Source of the DNA: Larkinella soli
GTDB taxonomy: Bacteria > Bacteroidota > Bacteroidia > Cytophagales > Spirosomataceae
Reading direction: 5' to 3'
Assembly: GCF_003703975.1 (NCBI RefSeq)
Contig: NZ_QTJY01000011.1
Span: 124,001-188,000, forward strand
DNA length: 64,000 nucleotides
Shown here: piece by piece, positions 1-9,239 of the stretch
Numbering within the stretch: the first letter of the stretch is position 1
Layout: each line of letters opens with the position of its first letter
Made by a program: the position numbers and the translations under genes
Notes under the pieces: generated by a model
What the model saw: only the letters and a program-made list of their open reading frames with translations
Told to the model about the DNA's origin: nothing
Database searches by the model: none

Positions 1-575
1 TTCTCAACTACCGGAAACGCCAGGGCCTTTCGCAGGAAGAACTGGCCGACAAGGCTTCCATCAATCTCCGGACGCTGCAACGGATCGAACAGGGACAGAC
101 CGAACCGCGTGGGCAAACGCTGCGCCTGCTCGCCGAGGCCCTCGGCGTCACGCCCGAGGAACTGGTCGAAGTTCGGGCGGAGGTTCGGAGAGATCAGGCC
201 ACGCTTCAGATTCTCAACCTGTCGGCGCTGTCTTTCTGGCTCATTCCCTTCGGCAACCTGATCGCTCCGGCCCTGCTCTGGTGGCTGAAACGGGACTCGG
301 TGGCCGAGGTGCGGGAGCTGGGCATCCGGATTCTGAATTTTCAGCTGACCTGGACCGTCCTCTGCTTCGCCTTCGTCGGAACGGCCCTGTTCCTGATCTT
401 TTACCAGCCGCAGGGGATGAACCCCTTTCTTCCCTTCTACCTATTGGCCGGGGTGGGCGTCCTCTACGTAATCAATTCGGTGCTGATCCTTCTGGCCTCG
501 GTCCAGTTGAGAAGGGGCCGGATGCCCCTGTTTTTAGCGGCACCGGCCCTTTTCCGGAAACCGGCCGCTTCCTGA
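1..575 (+). CDS. Xre-type HTH regulator with C-terminal membrane domain (5' partial)
   Basis: The reading frame is open from base 3 to the stop at 573-575; the start lies outside the window. The first visible residues form a helix-turn-helix of the Xre/HTH_3 type (LSQEELADKASINLRTLQRIE followed by a second helix ending in LGVTPEELVE). After a short linker come about three hydrophobic segments (around FWLIPFGNLIAPALLWWL, the TWTVLCFAFVGTALFLIF stretch and LLAGVGVLYVINSVLILL). Known proteins of this layout couple a cytoplasmic HTH to a DUF4870-like membrane domain. The role is probably a membrane-tethered transcription regulator; the ligand is unknown. Confidence 0.8.
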   Translation, partial: LNYRKRQGLSQEELADKASINLRTLQRIEQGQTEPRGQTLRLLAEALGVTPEELVEVRAEVRRDQATLQILNLSALSFWLIPFGNLIAPALLWWLKRDSVAEVRELGIRILNFQLTWTVLCFAFVGTALFLIFYQPQGMNPFLPFYLLAGVGVLYVINSVLILLASVQLRRGRMPLFLAAPALFRKPAAS

Positions 576-646
576 TGTCCCGGCAGAGTTAGCATTTAAC
601 CCATCTGTTTTTTGGGAATCGACCGTTTTTGGTTAGGTTTCCCGCC

Positions 647-1141
647 ATGAAGACCCAACCTGAATTTCGTCCGGCTACCTCCTCCGACCACGATGCCCTC
701 TGGGCCATTATTCACGAGGTCATCTCCGGGGGCGACACCTACGTTTTCGACCCGCAAACCCCCCGTGACCAGATGCTGGCCTACTGGTGCGGACCCGACA
801 AACATACCTACGTCGCCACCCTCGACGGCCGAATCGTCGGCACGTTTATGCTGAAAGACAATCAACCCGGTTTGGGGTCGCACGTCGCCAACGCGGGCTA
901 CATGGTCGCATCGGACGCCGGCGGTCGGGGCATCGGGCAGGCCATGTGCGCATTCTCCCTCGAAGAAGCCCGGCGGCTGGGCTACCGGTCCATGCAGTTC
1001 AACATCGTGGTCAGTACCAACGAGCGGGCCGTGCGGCTCTGGCGGAAAATGGGCTTTGAAATCATCGGGGAAATCCCCGAAGCCTTCCGGCACCGCAACC
1101 TGGGACTGGTGAGTGCTTATGTGATGTACCGGAAGCTTTGA
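647..1141 (+). CDS. GNAT family N-acetyltransferase
   Basis: This 164-residue protein has the GNAT fold: an N-terminal FRPATSSDHDALW block, a central strand with GRIVGTFMLKDN, the acetyl-CoA pyrophosphate loop GGRGIGQAMCAFSLEEARRLG (R/Q-x-x-G-x-G/A type) and the C-terminal VVSTNERAVRLWRKMGFEIIGEIPEAF block. Members acetylate small molecules or protein amines; the substrate cannot be told. I chose the ATG at 647 rather than a TTG 18 bases upstream because the family alignment starts at FRPA. It stands alone, convergent with the DUF1080 gene 13 bases beyond. Confidence 0.85.
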   Translation: MKTQPEFRPATSSDHDALWAIIHEVISGGDTYVFDPQTPRDQMLAYWCGPDKHTYVATLDGRIVGTFMLKDNQPGLGSHVANAGYMVASDAGGRGIGQAMCAFSLEEARRLGYRSMQFNIVVSTNERAVRLWRKMGFEIIGEIPEAFRHRNLGLVSAYVMYRKL

Positions 1142-1154
1142 ACCACCCCCGGCC

Positions 1155-2084
1155 CTACCGATACCGGCAGCTTTCCCGGTCGTTCACCTTGTAATATGCC
1201 TTGTAATTCAGCGCCTTCCGGTCCATGCAGCCTTTCAGGTTCAGCAGTTCGACCTTTCGGAAATCGATGGCGTGGCTTTCCGACTGAAGGGCGATAAAGC
1301 CTTCCCGAAGCGGGGTATTGTCCTTTTTCATCCACTCCTCCGGATTGGCGACTTTGCCGGAAGCGAAGTCGTACTGCCTGCTGACATACCCTCCGCCGAC
1401 CTTCGGTTTTTCGTAGGTCAGGACGGTGTCGCCCTCGATGATGTGGTGAATGATGGAATCGCCCAGGACGACGGCCGTGACCGTAACCCACTGATCACCG
1501 TCGTAGGTTTTGGACTGCGAATCGATGCAGTGGGCCGGGTTTACCTTGCCGTTCATCTCCACGATGGTGCCGGGGGTGCAGAGATTGGCCGTATGACGGA
1601 CCCCCTTGCCCAGCCCGCCCAGCGTCTGGATTTCGAGCGAGATCGGAAAGTCCTGATCCCGGCCCAGACTCCGGGCCGACTGTGAGTGAATCATGACCCC
1701 GCTGTTGCGGACGTTCCAGTTGGCCCCGCCGGGCACCTGTTCCCCCAGAAACCGGTATTCGAACCGCAGGATGTAATAGGAAAACGGCTTTTCGTAGTAG
1801 ATATGGCCGTATTTGTTATCGAAAGTTTTGTACTGGTCGTAGGCGATGCGCAGCATGCCGTTCTCGACCCGGAAGGTATTTTTGTAGTTATCGTTCACCT
1901 CGTGGCCGGCAATCTTGATGTCCCAGCCCTTGAGGTCTTTGCCGTTGAACAACTGAACCCATTCCTCCTTTCCGGGATCGCTCTGGGCCAAAGCCGACAG
2001 GGAAAGGAGCAGACCGGCGGCAATAGGCAAAAAGCCGGCACACAGACGGCGGAGACGGGACGGCTTTTTCAGAGAAAACAGCAT
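1155..2084 (-). CDS. DUF1080 (3-keto-disaccharide hydrolase-like) exported protein
   Basis: This 309-residue protein has an N-terminal signal peptide (basic MLFSLKKPSRLRRL, then a hydrophobic stretch ending LSALAQ). A concanavalin-like DUF1080 domain follows: WVQLFNGKDLKGWDIK at the N-edge, a central NSGVMIHSQ strand and SLEIQTLGG. The family is widespread in Bacteroidota; characterised members hydrolyse 3-keto-glycosides in the periplasm. The C-terminal tail (LLNLKGCMDRKALNYKAYYK) carries two cysteines and looks like an added short module. The gene is monocistronic. A function in glycoside breakdown is inferred from the family only. Confidence 0.85.
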   Translation of the reverse strand: MLFSLKKPSRLRRLCAGFLPIAAGLLLSLSALAQSDPGKEEWVQLFNGKDLKGWDIKIAGHEVNDNYKNTFRVENGMLRIAYDQYKTFDNKYGHIYYEKPFSYYILRFEYRFLGEQVPGGANWNVRNSGVMIHSQSARSLGRDQDFPISLEIQTLGGLGKGVRHTANLCTPGTIVEMNGKVNPAHCIDSQSKTYDGDQWVTVTAVVLGDSIIHHIIEGDTVLTYEKPKVGGGYVSRQYDFASGKVANPEEWMKKDNTPLREGFIALQSESHAIDFRKVELLNLKGCMDRKALNYKAYYKVNDRESCRYR

Positions 2085-2137
2085 ACGGGTTGAGGTTGAT
2101 TAAGCCCCTAAAGAAGCACCCGGGCGGCCCGGCCTAC

Positions 2138-3067
2138 TCACCTACCGTCCCGGCGAATCGGTTCGGCGCGGTTTTTTAAAGCCGGTTTCAGCTTTTCCGG
2201 GCCCAGGTCCTCGATGGCCGGAAGACCCTTTCGGTACGAACGGTAGAGTGTATTTTCCACCAGGGTCGGATAGGGTTTGAAGGTGATCAGCTTCAGCGGC
2301 CATTTCCGCAGCCAGAGCGCCCCTTCGATCAGCCCGCGAAACAGGGCCGACGGCTTTTGGTACCCGAAGGCTTCCCGCAGTTTGTCGTTGATCAGGGCCG
2401 CGAACGTCGGCTGGACCACGGGCCGGAGCGGTCCGGGAAACCAGCCTTCCACGATCTTCACCGTCGCGTCGGCAATCCGGCGGTTGCTCTCGGCATAGCG
2501 GAAATGCTCGGCTTCGTAGGCGTCCGTAAAAGCCTTCAGGCCCTCGATGGTTTGCGGCACGTCCCTGAGATGCATATGGTGGCCGACTTCCCGAAAAAAC
2601 AGGAACAGCGCTTTCTCCTCGGTCTTCGTCAGCTTCCGCCATCCGTACCGGTTGATCCAGTTGATCGGATAAAAGACGAACGTCGCCAGCACCATCAGAA
2701 AATCCTCGTTATGAATCTGATACATGCCGTGAATGCGGTTCATGTGGGTGATGGCCCGCTGCCCGGCCTCCGTATCCAGGCCGTACTGCATGAACCAGGC
2801 GATCAGCATACTGGTGTCGTCGTAGCGTTTCTGACCGTGCCGTTCGAACTCGCCGGTGCGGGCCAGCAGGGCCGAGGTGCGGGGGCTGGCGTAGGTATGA
2901 AACAGGGCCAGTTCGAGGGCACGGGTTACGTCGAACGGAAATTCATAGCCCACCAGCAGCTGCACCATCCGCTGATACTCCCGGTCCGGGTCCATGCCGG
3001 CGAGGTCGCGACGCACGGCCGGGTTGCGGAACAGACCGGCTATTTTCGAATATTCCTGGGGGAGCAT
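2138..3067 (-). CDS. MpaB / rubber-oxygenase-like (DUF2236) oxygenase family protein
   Basis: The protein is all-helical, 309 residues, and matches the oxygenase MpaB family (DUF2236), which includes the heme-b latex-clearing protein Lcp. The R-x-x-x-T signature is seen in KRYDDTSMLIAWF. A downstream histidine in HMNRIHGMY lies where Lcp carries its axial heme ligand; that placement is my inference from spacing. I chose the ATG at 3065-3067 (MLPQEYSKIAG) over a GTG 42 bases upstream because the extra residues are not family-like. There is no signal peptide, so it is probably cytoplasmic. Its substrate is unknown. It is divergent from the molybdenum hydroxylase genes. Confidence 0.75.
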   Translation of the reverse strand: MLPQEYSKIAGLFRNPAVRRDLAGMDPDREYQRMVQLLVGYEFPFDVTRALELALFHTYASPRTSALLARTGEFERHGQKRYDDTSMLIAWFMQYGLDTEAGQRAITHMNRIHGMYQIHNEDFLMVLATFVFYPINWINRYGWRKLTKTEEKALFLFFREVGHHMHLRDVPQTIEGLKAFTDAYEAEHFRYAESNRRIADATVKIVEGWFPGPLRPVVQPTFAALINDKLREAFGYQKPSALFRGLIEGALWLRKWPLKLITFKPYPTLVENTLYRSYRKGLPAIEDLGPEKLKPALKNRAEPIRRDGR

Positions 3068-3231
3068 AGAGGGAAGGTTTTTGGCATACGTACAGCACAG
3101 CCGGGCCACTTGGTTTGTTTTTTTATTAAATAGCGGTCAAAATCACCCGGATTCCGAATTACGGAACGCTAATATCTTCAAATTTGGTAAATTAGTACCC
3201 AAAGTTAGTCCTAAACTCAACTAACGCCAGT

Positions 3232-3693
3232 ATGTCTGTATACAAGCTGCAAATCAACGGAAAAACGGTTCAGGCGGATGTCGAGCCGGATACCCCGCTT
3301 CTCTGGGTTCTCCGCGACCACCTCGGGCTGGTAGGAACCAAATACGGCTGCGGAATCGCCCAGTGCGGGGCCTGTACGGTCCACCTGAACGGACAGGCTA
3401 CCCGCTCCTGCGTGCTGCCGGTATCGTCCGTCGGGAACTCGAAGGTCACCACCATCGAAGGCCTTTCCAAAAACGGCGATCACCCGGTTCAGCAGGCGTG
3501 GAACGAGGTCGACGTGCCGCAGTGCGGCTATTGCCAGGCCGGTCAGATCATGACGGCGGCCGCCCTGCTCAAACGCAACCCGAAGCCGACCGAGGAAGAG
3601 ATCGAAACGACCATGTCGGGCAACCTCTGCCGCTGCGGAACCTACCACCGCATTCGCGAAGCCGTCAAACTTGCCGCCACCAAAACCAAATGA
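3232..3693 (+). CDS. (2Fe-2S)-binding small subunit of a molybdenum hydroxylase (isoquinoline 1-oxidoreductase alpha-like)
   Basis: This 153-residue protein has both 2Fe-2S domains of the xanthine oxidase family. The plant-ferredoxin-like cluster uses C40, C45, C48 and C60; the second, all-helical cluster uses C98, C101, C133 and C135 (CGYC ... CRC). It passes electrons from the molybdenum centre of the partner subunit to an acceptor, which would be a periplasmic or membrane cytochrome in this group because no FAD subunit is present. The stop codon overlaps the start of the large subunit, so the two are translationally coupled. It has no signal of its own and would be exported with its Tat-carrying partner. 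Confidence 0.93.
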   Translation: MSVYKLQINGKTVQADVEPDTPLLWVLRDHLGLVGTKYGCGIAQCGACTVHLNGQATRSCVLPVSSVGNSKVTTIEGLSKNGDHPVQQAWNEVDVPQCGYCQAGQIMTAAALLKRNPKPTEEEIETTMSGNLCRCGTYHRIREAVKLAATKTK

Positions 3694-5834
3694 CCATGCA
3701 GTCCATCCCTAATCCCAGCCGGAGAAACTTTCTCAAGATTGCGGCCGCGGCCGGCGGAGGCCTCCTGCTCGGTTTCAACTGGTCCGGCTCCGAAGCCGCA
3801 CCTGCCGTGCTGAACGGGCCGGCGGCCGTGCCCGGCGTCGATTTCAACAGCTACCTGTCCATCAGCCCGCAGGGCATCATCACGATCCTGTCGCCCAACC
3901 CGGAAGTCGGGCAGGGCATCAAAACCGCCTTCCCGATCATCGTTGCCGAAGAACTTGACGCCGACTGGAAGAAGGTCGTCGTGGAGCAGGCTCCGCTGGA
4001 TACCAAAAAATTCGAACGGCAGGTCGCCGGGGGCAGCGGTTCCATTCCGCACTCCTGGAAGCGCCTGCGCGAAGCCGGAGCCACCGCCCGCCAGATGCTG
4101 ATCGAAGCCGGGGCCAAACGCTGGAGCGTGCCGGCCGCCGAGTGTTCGACGGACAAGGGCTTCGTGGTCCATGCCGCCAGCAACCGCAAACTCAGCTACG
4201 GCGATCTGGCGACGGATGCGTCCAAACTGCCGGTTCCGGCCGACGTCAAGCTGAAGGAAATCAAGGATTTCAAGCTGATCGGCTCCACGGTCCGGAACGT
4301 CGATAACCCCGGCATCCTGACCGGAAAGAACCTGTTCGGCATCGACTTCCACCGGGAGGGCATGCTTATCGCCATGCTCCAGCGCCCCGCCTTCGGGTAT
4401 AAACTGAAAAACCTCGACGCCACGGCCGCCAAAGCCATGCCGGGCATCGTCGACGTGGTGACCTTCAATAACAACGTGGCCGTGGTCGGCAAATCGACCT
4501 GGCAGGTCAAAAAGGCTAAGGACGCCCTGAAGATCGAGTGGGAAAAGGCCGACAACCTCGAAAGCACCCCTGATCACAACCGGCTGTTTAAGGAACTGCT
4601 CGACACCGGCACCCCGACGGTGCGCCGGAAAGACGGCGACGTGGATGCGGCCTTCAAAAATGCCGCCAGGGTGGTGAAGGCCGAATACCAGTGCCCGTTC
4701 CTGCCCCACAGCCCCATGGAGCCGATGAACTTCTTCGCGCACGTCAAAGCCGACGGCGCCGAACTCGTCGGACCCACCCAGACGCCGGAACTGGCCCGCA
4801 ACGAAACCGCCAAACTGCTCGGGTTACCGCCCGAGAAGGTAACCGTGGCCCTGACCCGGATGGGCGGTGGCTTCGGCCGCCGGCTCAAAACCGACTATGT
4901 GCTGGAAGCCGTCAACGTGTCGAAGCTGGTCAACGCCCCGGTGAAGCTGATCTGGTCACGCGAGGACGACATGACCGGCGGAAGTTACCGCCCGGCCGTT
5001 CGGTATCGCTTCGAAGCCGCCCTCGACGCGCAGAACAACCTGATCGGTTACAAACTCCGGGGGGTCGGCATCAACTCGGGCAACCCGACGCGGGAGGACA
5101 ACTTCCCCTCGGGCGCCGTCGATAACCTCCTGATCGATTCGGTGGAACATAAATCCCCGATCACGACGGGTGCCTGGCGGGCTCCGATCACCAACTTCCT
5201 GGCCTTTGCCGAGCAGGCGTTCATCGATGAAGTGGCGCAGGCCGCCGGGAAAGACCCGGTTCAGTTCCGGCTCGACCTGCTCGAAAAAGCCAAAAAACAG
5301 CCGACCGGCGCCATCAAGTACGACATCGACCGGATGATCGGGGTGATCAAACTGGCGGCCGAGAAATCACAGTGGGGTAAGAAGAAAAACGTGGCCCAGG
5401 GCTTCAGTGTCTACTTCTCGCACCGGTCTTATGTGGCCCAGGTCGGCGAGGTAGTGATGGAGAAAGGAAAACCCCGTGTGGCGAAGGTCTATTCGGCCGC
5501 CGACTGTGGGGTGGTCGTCAACCAGAGTGGCGCCCGCCAGCAGGTGATGGGCTGCATCGTCGACGGCATCGGCCACGCCATGTACGGCCAGCTGACGTTC
5601 AAAGAGGGGGTGCCGGAGCAGAAAAACTTCAATACCTACCGCATGATCCGGATGAACGAGATTCCGGAGGTCGAGGTGCATTTCGTCCAGAACGAGATCG
5701 AACCGACCGGCCTCGGCGAACCGTCGCTCCCCCCGGCAGGTGCGGCCGTGGCCAATGCCATCTTCAAGGCGACCGGCAAGCGGCTTTACAACCAGCCGTT
5801 TGTGCAGGAAGACGTTTTGAAAGGCATATCCTGA
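3690..5834 (+). CDS. Molybdopterin cytosine dinucleotide large subunit of molybdenum hydroxylase (isoquinoline 1-oxidoreductase beta-like)
   Basis: The ATG at 3690 overlaps the TGA of the small subunit, giving 714 residues. An N-terminal Tat signal is visible ([20 protein letters not shown]). The rest is the molybdenum-binding domain of the IorB/aldehyde dehydrogenase type: [21 protein letters not shown], the [17 protein letters not shown] loop, MGGGFGRR and the C-terminal [11 protein letters not shown] block, which holds the catalytic glutamate. The enzyme hydroxylates an aldehyde or N-heterocycle using water. No XdhC-like maturation factor or cytochrome c lies next to it, so electron acceptor and substrate cannot be named. 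Confidence 0.92.
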   Translation: MTMQSIPNPSRRNFLKIAAAAGGGLLLGFNWSGSEAAPAVLNGPAAVPGVDFNSYLSISPQGIITILSPNPEVGQGIKTAFPIIVAEELDADWKKVVVEQAPLDTKKFERQVAGGSGSIPHSWKRLREAGATARQMLIEAGAKRWSVPAAECSTDKGFVVHAASNRKLSYGDLATDASKLPVPADVKLKEIKDFKLIGSTVRNVDNPGILTGKNLFGIDFHREGMLIAMLQRPAFGYKLKNLDATAAKAMPGIVDVVTFNNNVAVVGKSTWQVKKAKDALKIEWEKADNLESTPDHNRLFKELLDTGTPTVRRKDGDVDAAFKNAARVVKAEYQCPFLPHSPMEPMNFFAHVKADGAELVGPTQTPELARNETAKLLGLPPEKVTVALTRMGGGFGRRLKTDYVLEAVNVSKLVNAPVKLIWSREDDMTGGSYRPAVRYRFEAALDAQNNLIGYKLRGVGINSGNPTREDNFPSGAVDNLLIDSVEHKSPITTGAWRAPITNFLAFAEQAFIDEVAQAAGKDPVQFRLDLLEKAKKQPTGAIKYDIDRMIGVIKLAAEKSQWGKKKNVAQGFSVYFSHRSYVAQVGEVVMEKGKPRVAKVYSAADCGVVVNQSGARQQVMGCIVDGIGHAMYGQLTFKEGVPEQKNFNTYRMIRMNEIPEVEVHFVQNEIEPTGLGEPSLPPAGAAVANAIFKATGKRLYNQPFVQEDVLKGIS

Positions 5835-5878
5835 TCATTTCTGAAAATAGCTCGCCGTCCCCCGACGCGAGCCGGCAG

Positions 5879-5908
5879 GAAGGGCGCCACAAGCGCCCTT
5901 CTTTTTTT
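5879..5908 (+). terminator. Intrinsic terminator after the molybdenum hydroxylase genes
   Basis: A 9-bp perfect stem (GAAGGGCGC at 5879-5887 with GCGCCCTTC at 5893-5901) and a 5-base loop are followed by seven T residues. It closes the two-gene transcript. Confidence 0.9.
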
Positions 5909-5998
5909 ACACCATTCCGAAGACCGGCTCTCCGGCCGTAGGATGGTATCGGCAACCGGCGGGGCCTTCCGGTGGTTGTGTAGAAAACCAACACTCCT

Positions 5999-6523
5999 AT
6001 GAGCAGGGCATTTCTGAAAAATGAGACGGCCGACGACCCGGTGGTGATTCCCGCCCGGGCGCCCCTCCCTCCCGGCGTCACCAACTACGTGACGCCCCGC
6101 GGCCTGAATCTCCTTAGAGCCGAACTCGACGACCTGGAGGCCGAACGGGCCGGGGTGCAGACGACGGAAGCCGACGAAAACGAACGCTCCCGCCAACTGG
6201 CGCTGCTGAACGGGCGGATTGCCCTGCTCAACCAGCGGATCGCGAGCGCCCGCGTCGTCGATGCCCACGACCATCCGGCCGATGAAATCCGGTTCGGCGC
6301 CACCGTCATGCTCCGGACCGTCAGCGACCGGCAGGCGGGGGAGGAACGGCGGCTGACCATTGTGGGCGTCGACGAAGCCGATGCCTCGAAGGGCTGTATT
6401 GCATTTACGTCTCCCATCGCCCGGGCCATGACGGGAAAGAAAATCGGCGAAATAGTCAGCCTGCGGACCGGCCGTGGGGAAGAAGTGTTCGAGGTGCTGG
6501 GAATTGTGTACGAGCCGGGGTAA
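5999..6523 (+). CDS. GreA/GreB-family transcription elongation factor-like protein
   Basis: This 174-residue protein contains a Gre-type N-terminal coiled coil (YVTPRGLNLLRAELDDLEAER ... ALLNGRIALLNQRIASARVVD) and a C-terminal FKBP-like domain (FGATVMLRTVSD ... YTSPIARAM-like segment, GKKIGEIVSLRTG). Gre factors enter the RNA polymerase secondary channel and stimulate transcript cleavage. The acidic loop tip here is TTEADENERS, not the canonical GDLSENAEY, so cleavage chemistry may be kept but is not certain. The first 28 residues (rich in P, before YVTPRG) are an extension. It may be a paralogue acting as a regulator rather than the housekeeping GreA. Confidence 0.8.
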   Translation: MSRAFLKNETADDPVVIPARAPLPPGVTNYVTPRGLNLLRAELDDLEAERAGVQTTEADENERSRQLALLNGRIALLNQRIASARVVDAHDHPADEIRFGATVMLRTVSDRQAGEERRLTIVGVDEADASKGCIAFTSPIARAMTGKKIGEIVSLRTGRGEEVFEVLGIVYEPG

Positions 6524-6569
6524 CTTAAGGACCTGGGCCGGAGAGCCCTGATCTTAACACCATAACGAT

Positions 6570-7139
6570 ATGATTGCTCTCCTGGAAAAACATCTCCGCT
6601 CCGTTCTGGGCGGCAACACCGACCGTTTGGAGGACGTTCTGATCCATTTTCGGGAAGGCAGGGCCGAACGGAACGAATTGCTTCTTCAGCAGGGACAGGT
6701 CTGCCGGCACGTCTATTTCATCGGGAAAGGCTGCCTTCAGGTATTCGGCACCGACGAAGCCGGATCGGAAACCACCCGTGAATTTTATTTCGAAAACCAC
6801 TGGGTCACCGATATCTTCGGTTTTCAGCATCAACTCCCCAGCGCGGAGAGCATCCGGGCGCTGGAACCTTCCGACCTGGCCCTTATTTCCTTCTCCGACT
6901 TTCAGAAACTGGTGGGTGCGGTGCCGCAGTTTGCCGCCGTCTACCGGCAGATTCTTGAAATCTCCTATAACCGGACGGTTTACCGCGTCAATACGCTCAT
7001 TTCGCTCGACGCCCTCGGCCGGCTCCGTTGGCTCCTGGAAAACCAGCCGAAAATCCTGACCCGTCTCTCCAGCAAACAGGTAGCCTCCTACCTCGGCATC
7101 TCCCCCGAAACCCTCACCCGGCTGAAAGCCCGATTGTAA
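6570..7139 (+). CDS. Crp/Fnr family transcriptional regulator
   Basis: This 189-residue protein has a cyclic-nucleotide-binding-like beta-roll at residues about 20-120 (LLLQQGQVCRHVYFIGKGCLQVF) and a C-terminal winged HTH (LSSKQVASYLGISPETLTRLKARL). The family usually binds a small ligand or redox cofactor and activates transcription. No cysteine cluster typical of Fnr is seen, so oxygen sensing is unlikely. In Bacteroidota such regulators commonly sit next to the enzyme gene they control; here the downstream neighbour is a decayed YCII-family gene, so the regulator may have lost a local target. Confidence 0.88.
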   Translation: MIALLEKHLRSVLGGNTDRLEDVLIHFREGRAERNELLLQQGQVCRHVYFIGKGCLQVFGTDEAGSETTREFYFENHWVTDIFGFQHQLPSAESIRALEPSDLALISFSDFQKLVGAVPQFAAVYRQILEISYNRTVYRVNTLISLDALGRLRWLLENQPKILTRLSSKQVASYLGISPETLTRLKARL

Positions 7140-7226
7140 CAACCCTTGACAAAGGTCAGGAGTCTCGGCCGGCCCGGGCGGTACTTTTACAGGGTCATCA
7201 CACGTTTCACCGTTTACACATCGACC

Positions 7227-7427
7227 ATGAAAACGTATCTTCTCCTGTTTCGCAACGCGCCCGGCAACGGCCAGTAGCACATTTCCGCCAATGCGATCGT
7301 GGCCGGCTATGTTCTCTGTAAAGCCGATTCCGTGGAGAAGGTGATCGGGTGGAGCGAAACCTGCCCCATTCTGAAATACGAAAACGGGAGTGTCGAAATC
7401 CGGGAGATCATGTCGTTTGCGGCCTGA
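7227..7427 (+). pseudogene. Remnant of a YCII-related (DGPF domain) protein gene
   Basis: From ATG 7227 the frame reads MKTYLLLFRNAPGNGQ, then TAG at 7275-7277, then continues in frame to 7427 as HISANAIVAGYVLCKADS, EKVIGWSETCPILKYE and NGSVEIREIMSFAA. The first part matches the start of YCII/DGPF-domain proteins and the second matches their C-terminal block (GG-Y-KADS-E-A-CP-GSVEVR). The middle of a normal 110-125 residue member, including the DGPF segment, is missing. I read this as a gene that lost an internal piece and gained a stop. No other explanation fits the two family-like ends in one frame. Confidence 0.65.
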
Positions 7428-7545
7428 AATTTGTAAACCCTGCCGAACAGGAATCCGAAAAGTCTCGGATTCCTGTTCGCGTTTTTGGGGCGGAGGGGTG
7501 GGTATTTTAAAAAAACCGCTTACTTTATACGACAACGCCCTGACC

Positions 7546-8892
7546 ATGAAAAAGCGAACGTTTCTGAAACTATCATCGGCCGCCATGGCTGCTCCCATGC
7601 TTGCACCCCTTACCGACCTGCTGCCGGCCGAGAAGCTCAAAAACTGGGCCGGTAATTATGAATACGGAACCACGAACCTGTATTCGGCCAAAACCCTGGA
7701 CCAGGTGAAGGCGTTCGTGAAGAAGGAAGAAAAATTCAAGGTCCTCGGCACGCGGCACTGCTTCAACGGAATTGCCGACAGCGACCGGCAGTTTCTATCG
7801 GTGCTGGCGCTCGAAGAAGCCGTCGATCTGGACAAGGATTCCCAAACGGTGACGGTCCCGGCCGGGGTCAAATACGGCCAGCTGGCGCCGGTGCTGGAGA
7901 AGCGGGGGTTCGCCCTGCACAACCTGGCCTCGCTGCCCCACATCTCCGTGGCCGGGGCCTGCGCCACGGCCACCCACGGCTCCGGGGTTAAAAACGGCAA
8001 CCTGTCGACGGCCGTCACGGCCATGGAACTGGTCACGGCCAAGGGAGAAGTAGTGCAGCTTTCGCGCACCCGGGATAAAAATACGTTTGAGGGGGCGGTG
8101 GTTCACCTCGGCGGTCTGGGGGTGGTGACGAAAGTGACCCTCCAGGTGCAGCCTACCTTCCAGATGCGGCAGTACGTCTACGAAAATCTGCCGCTGGACC
8201 AGTTGAAAGACCATTTTGAGGAGATCATGTCGGCCGGCTACAGCGTCAGCCTGTTTACCGACTGGCAGAAAAAACGGATCAGCGAGGTGTGGGTGAAAAA
8301 CCGGATGGGTAAGGACAAGGACCGGAATCAGAAAGATACTTTCTTCGGCGCCACCCCGGCGAAACGCAACCTCCACCCCATTGTCGAGTTGTCGGCCGAG
8401 AACTGCACCGAGCAGATGGGCGTGGCCGGCCCCTGGTATGAACGGCTGCCGCACTTTAAAATGGGCTTTACGCCCAGCAGCGGCAAGGAACTTCAATCCG
8501 AATATTTTGTGGACCGGAAAAACGCGGTGGAAGCCATTCTGGCGGTGGAAAAGCTTCGCAATCAGGTCAGCCCCCACCTGTTTATCACGGAGTTACGAAC
8601 CATCGATAAAGACAACTTCTGGCTCAGTCCGTGTTACGAGCGTGCGAGCCTGGCGATCCACTTTACCTGGAAACAGGATTGGCCCGCCGTCCGCAAACTC
8701 CTGCCCGTGATTGAGCGCGAACTCGCGCCCTTCCAGGCCCGGCCGCACTGGGGCAAGCTCTTTACCCTCACCCCTGATCGCCTGGAATCGCTGTATCCGA
8801 AAATGCAGGCCTTCCGGCAACTGGTGAAGCAGTATGACCCGAAGGGAAAGTTCAGGAATGAGTTTCTGGGTAAGACGGTGCTGCCGGCTTAA
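7546..8892 (+). CDS. Alditol/xylitol oxidase-like FAD-linked oxidoreductase
   Basis: This 448-residue protein closely follows Streptomyces AldO (EC 1.1.3.41): NWAGNYEYG at the start, GTRHCFN with H71 where AldO links FAD covalently, ASLPHISVAGACATATHGSG in the FAD-binding domain, and active-site positions E349, R351 (ELRTID) and K404 (HWGKLF). The enzyme oxidises a sugar alcohol at C1 and makes hydrogen peroxide. The N-terminus (MKKRTFLKLSSAAMAAPMLA) resembles a weak Tat leader, so a periplasmic location is possible. The ATG at 7546 was chosen because the frame upstream runs through non-coding-like sequence. It has its own terminator. Confidence 0.9.
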   Translation: MKKRTFLKLSSAAMAAPMLAPLTDLLPAEKLKNWAGNYEYGTTNLYSAKTLDQVKAFVKKEEKFKVLGTRHCFNGIADSDRQFLSVLALEEAVDLDKDSQTVTVPAGVKYGQLAPVLEKRGFALHNLASLPHISVAGACATATHGSGVKNGNLSTAVTAMELVTAKGEVVQLSRTRDKNTFEGAVVHLGGLGVVTKVTLQVQPTFQMRQYVYENLPLDQLKDHFEEIMSAGYSVSLFTDWQKKRISEVWVKNRMGKDKDRNQKDTFFGATPAKRNLHPIVELSAENCTEQMGVAGPWYERLPHFKMGFTPSSGKELQSEYFVDRKNAVEAILAVEKLRNQVSPHLFITELRTIDKDNFWLSPCYERASLAIHFTWKQDWPAVRKLLPVIERELAPFQARPHWGKLFTLTPDRLESLYPKMQAFRQLVKQYDPKGKFRNEFLGKTVLPA

Positions 8893-8894
8893 AT

Positions 8895-8931
8895 CACCCC
8901 CCGGCCGGAGCGCCGGTCCGGCCGGGGGGTG
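8895..8931. terminator. Strong hairpin between convergent genes
   Basis: A 15-bp perfect stem (8895-8909 with 8917-8931, GC-rich) lies in the 42-base gap between the alditol oxidase gene and the DUF3817 gene. On the plus strand it is followed by GTTTTA, so it mainly serves the plus strand. Confidence 0.75.
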
Positions 8932-8934
8932 GTT

Positions 8935-9237
8935 TTACCGCTTCGACAGAATCCGCCGGTCGATATAAAACGTTCCGAAGGGAATGAAACAGGCCAGGAT
9001 GACTTTCCAGGTCGTATCCCGGAAGTTCCATTTCCGCTCCACCCCGACATGCAGCGTCTGAAAGATAAACAGCAGAAACAGCAGGCCGTGAACCGGCCCG
9101 ATGAGCCGAACCAGCGACGGGTCTTTCCAGACGTATTTCAGCGGGACGGCGATACCGATCAGGAGCAGCAGGGAAATGCCTTCCAGGAAACCGAGCAGCC
9201 GAAGCCGCCCGATGGGGGTCGTAAGCAGGTGTGTCAT
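8935..9237 (-). CDS. DUF3817 small integral membrane protein
   Basis: This 100-residue protein has three hydrophobic segments and the DUF3817 pattern: LRLLGFLEGISLLLLIGIAVPLKY at the N-terminus, GPVHGLLFLLFIFQ in the middle and FIPFGTFYIDRR near the C-terminus. The family is a membrane module of unknown function, often annotated YdzA-like. It is the second gene of a pair; the upstream gene ends 2 bases before its start, so they are co-transcribed and probably coupled. Confidence 0.85.
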   Translation of the reverse strand: MTHLLTTPIGRLRLLGFLEGISLLLLIGIAVPLKYVWKDPSLVRLIGPVHGLLFLLFIFQTLHVGVERKWNFRDTTWKVILACFIPFGTFYIDRRILSKR

Positions 9238-9239
9238 GG

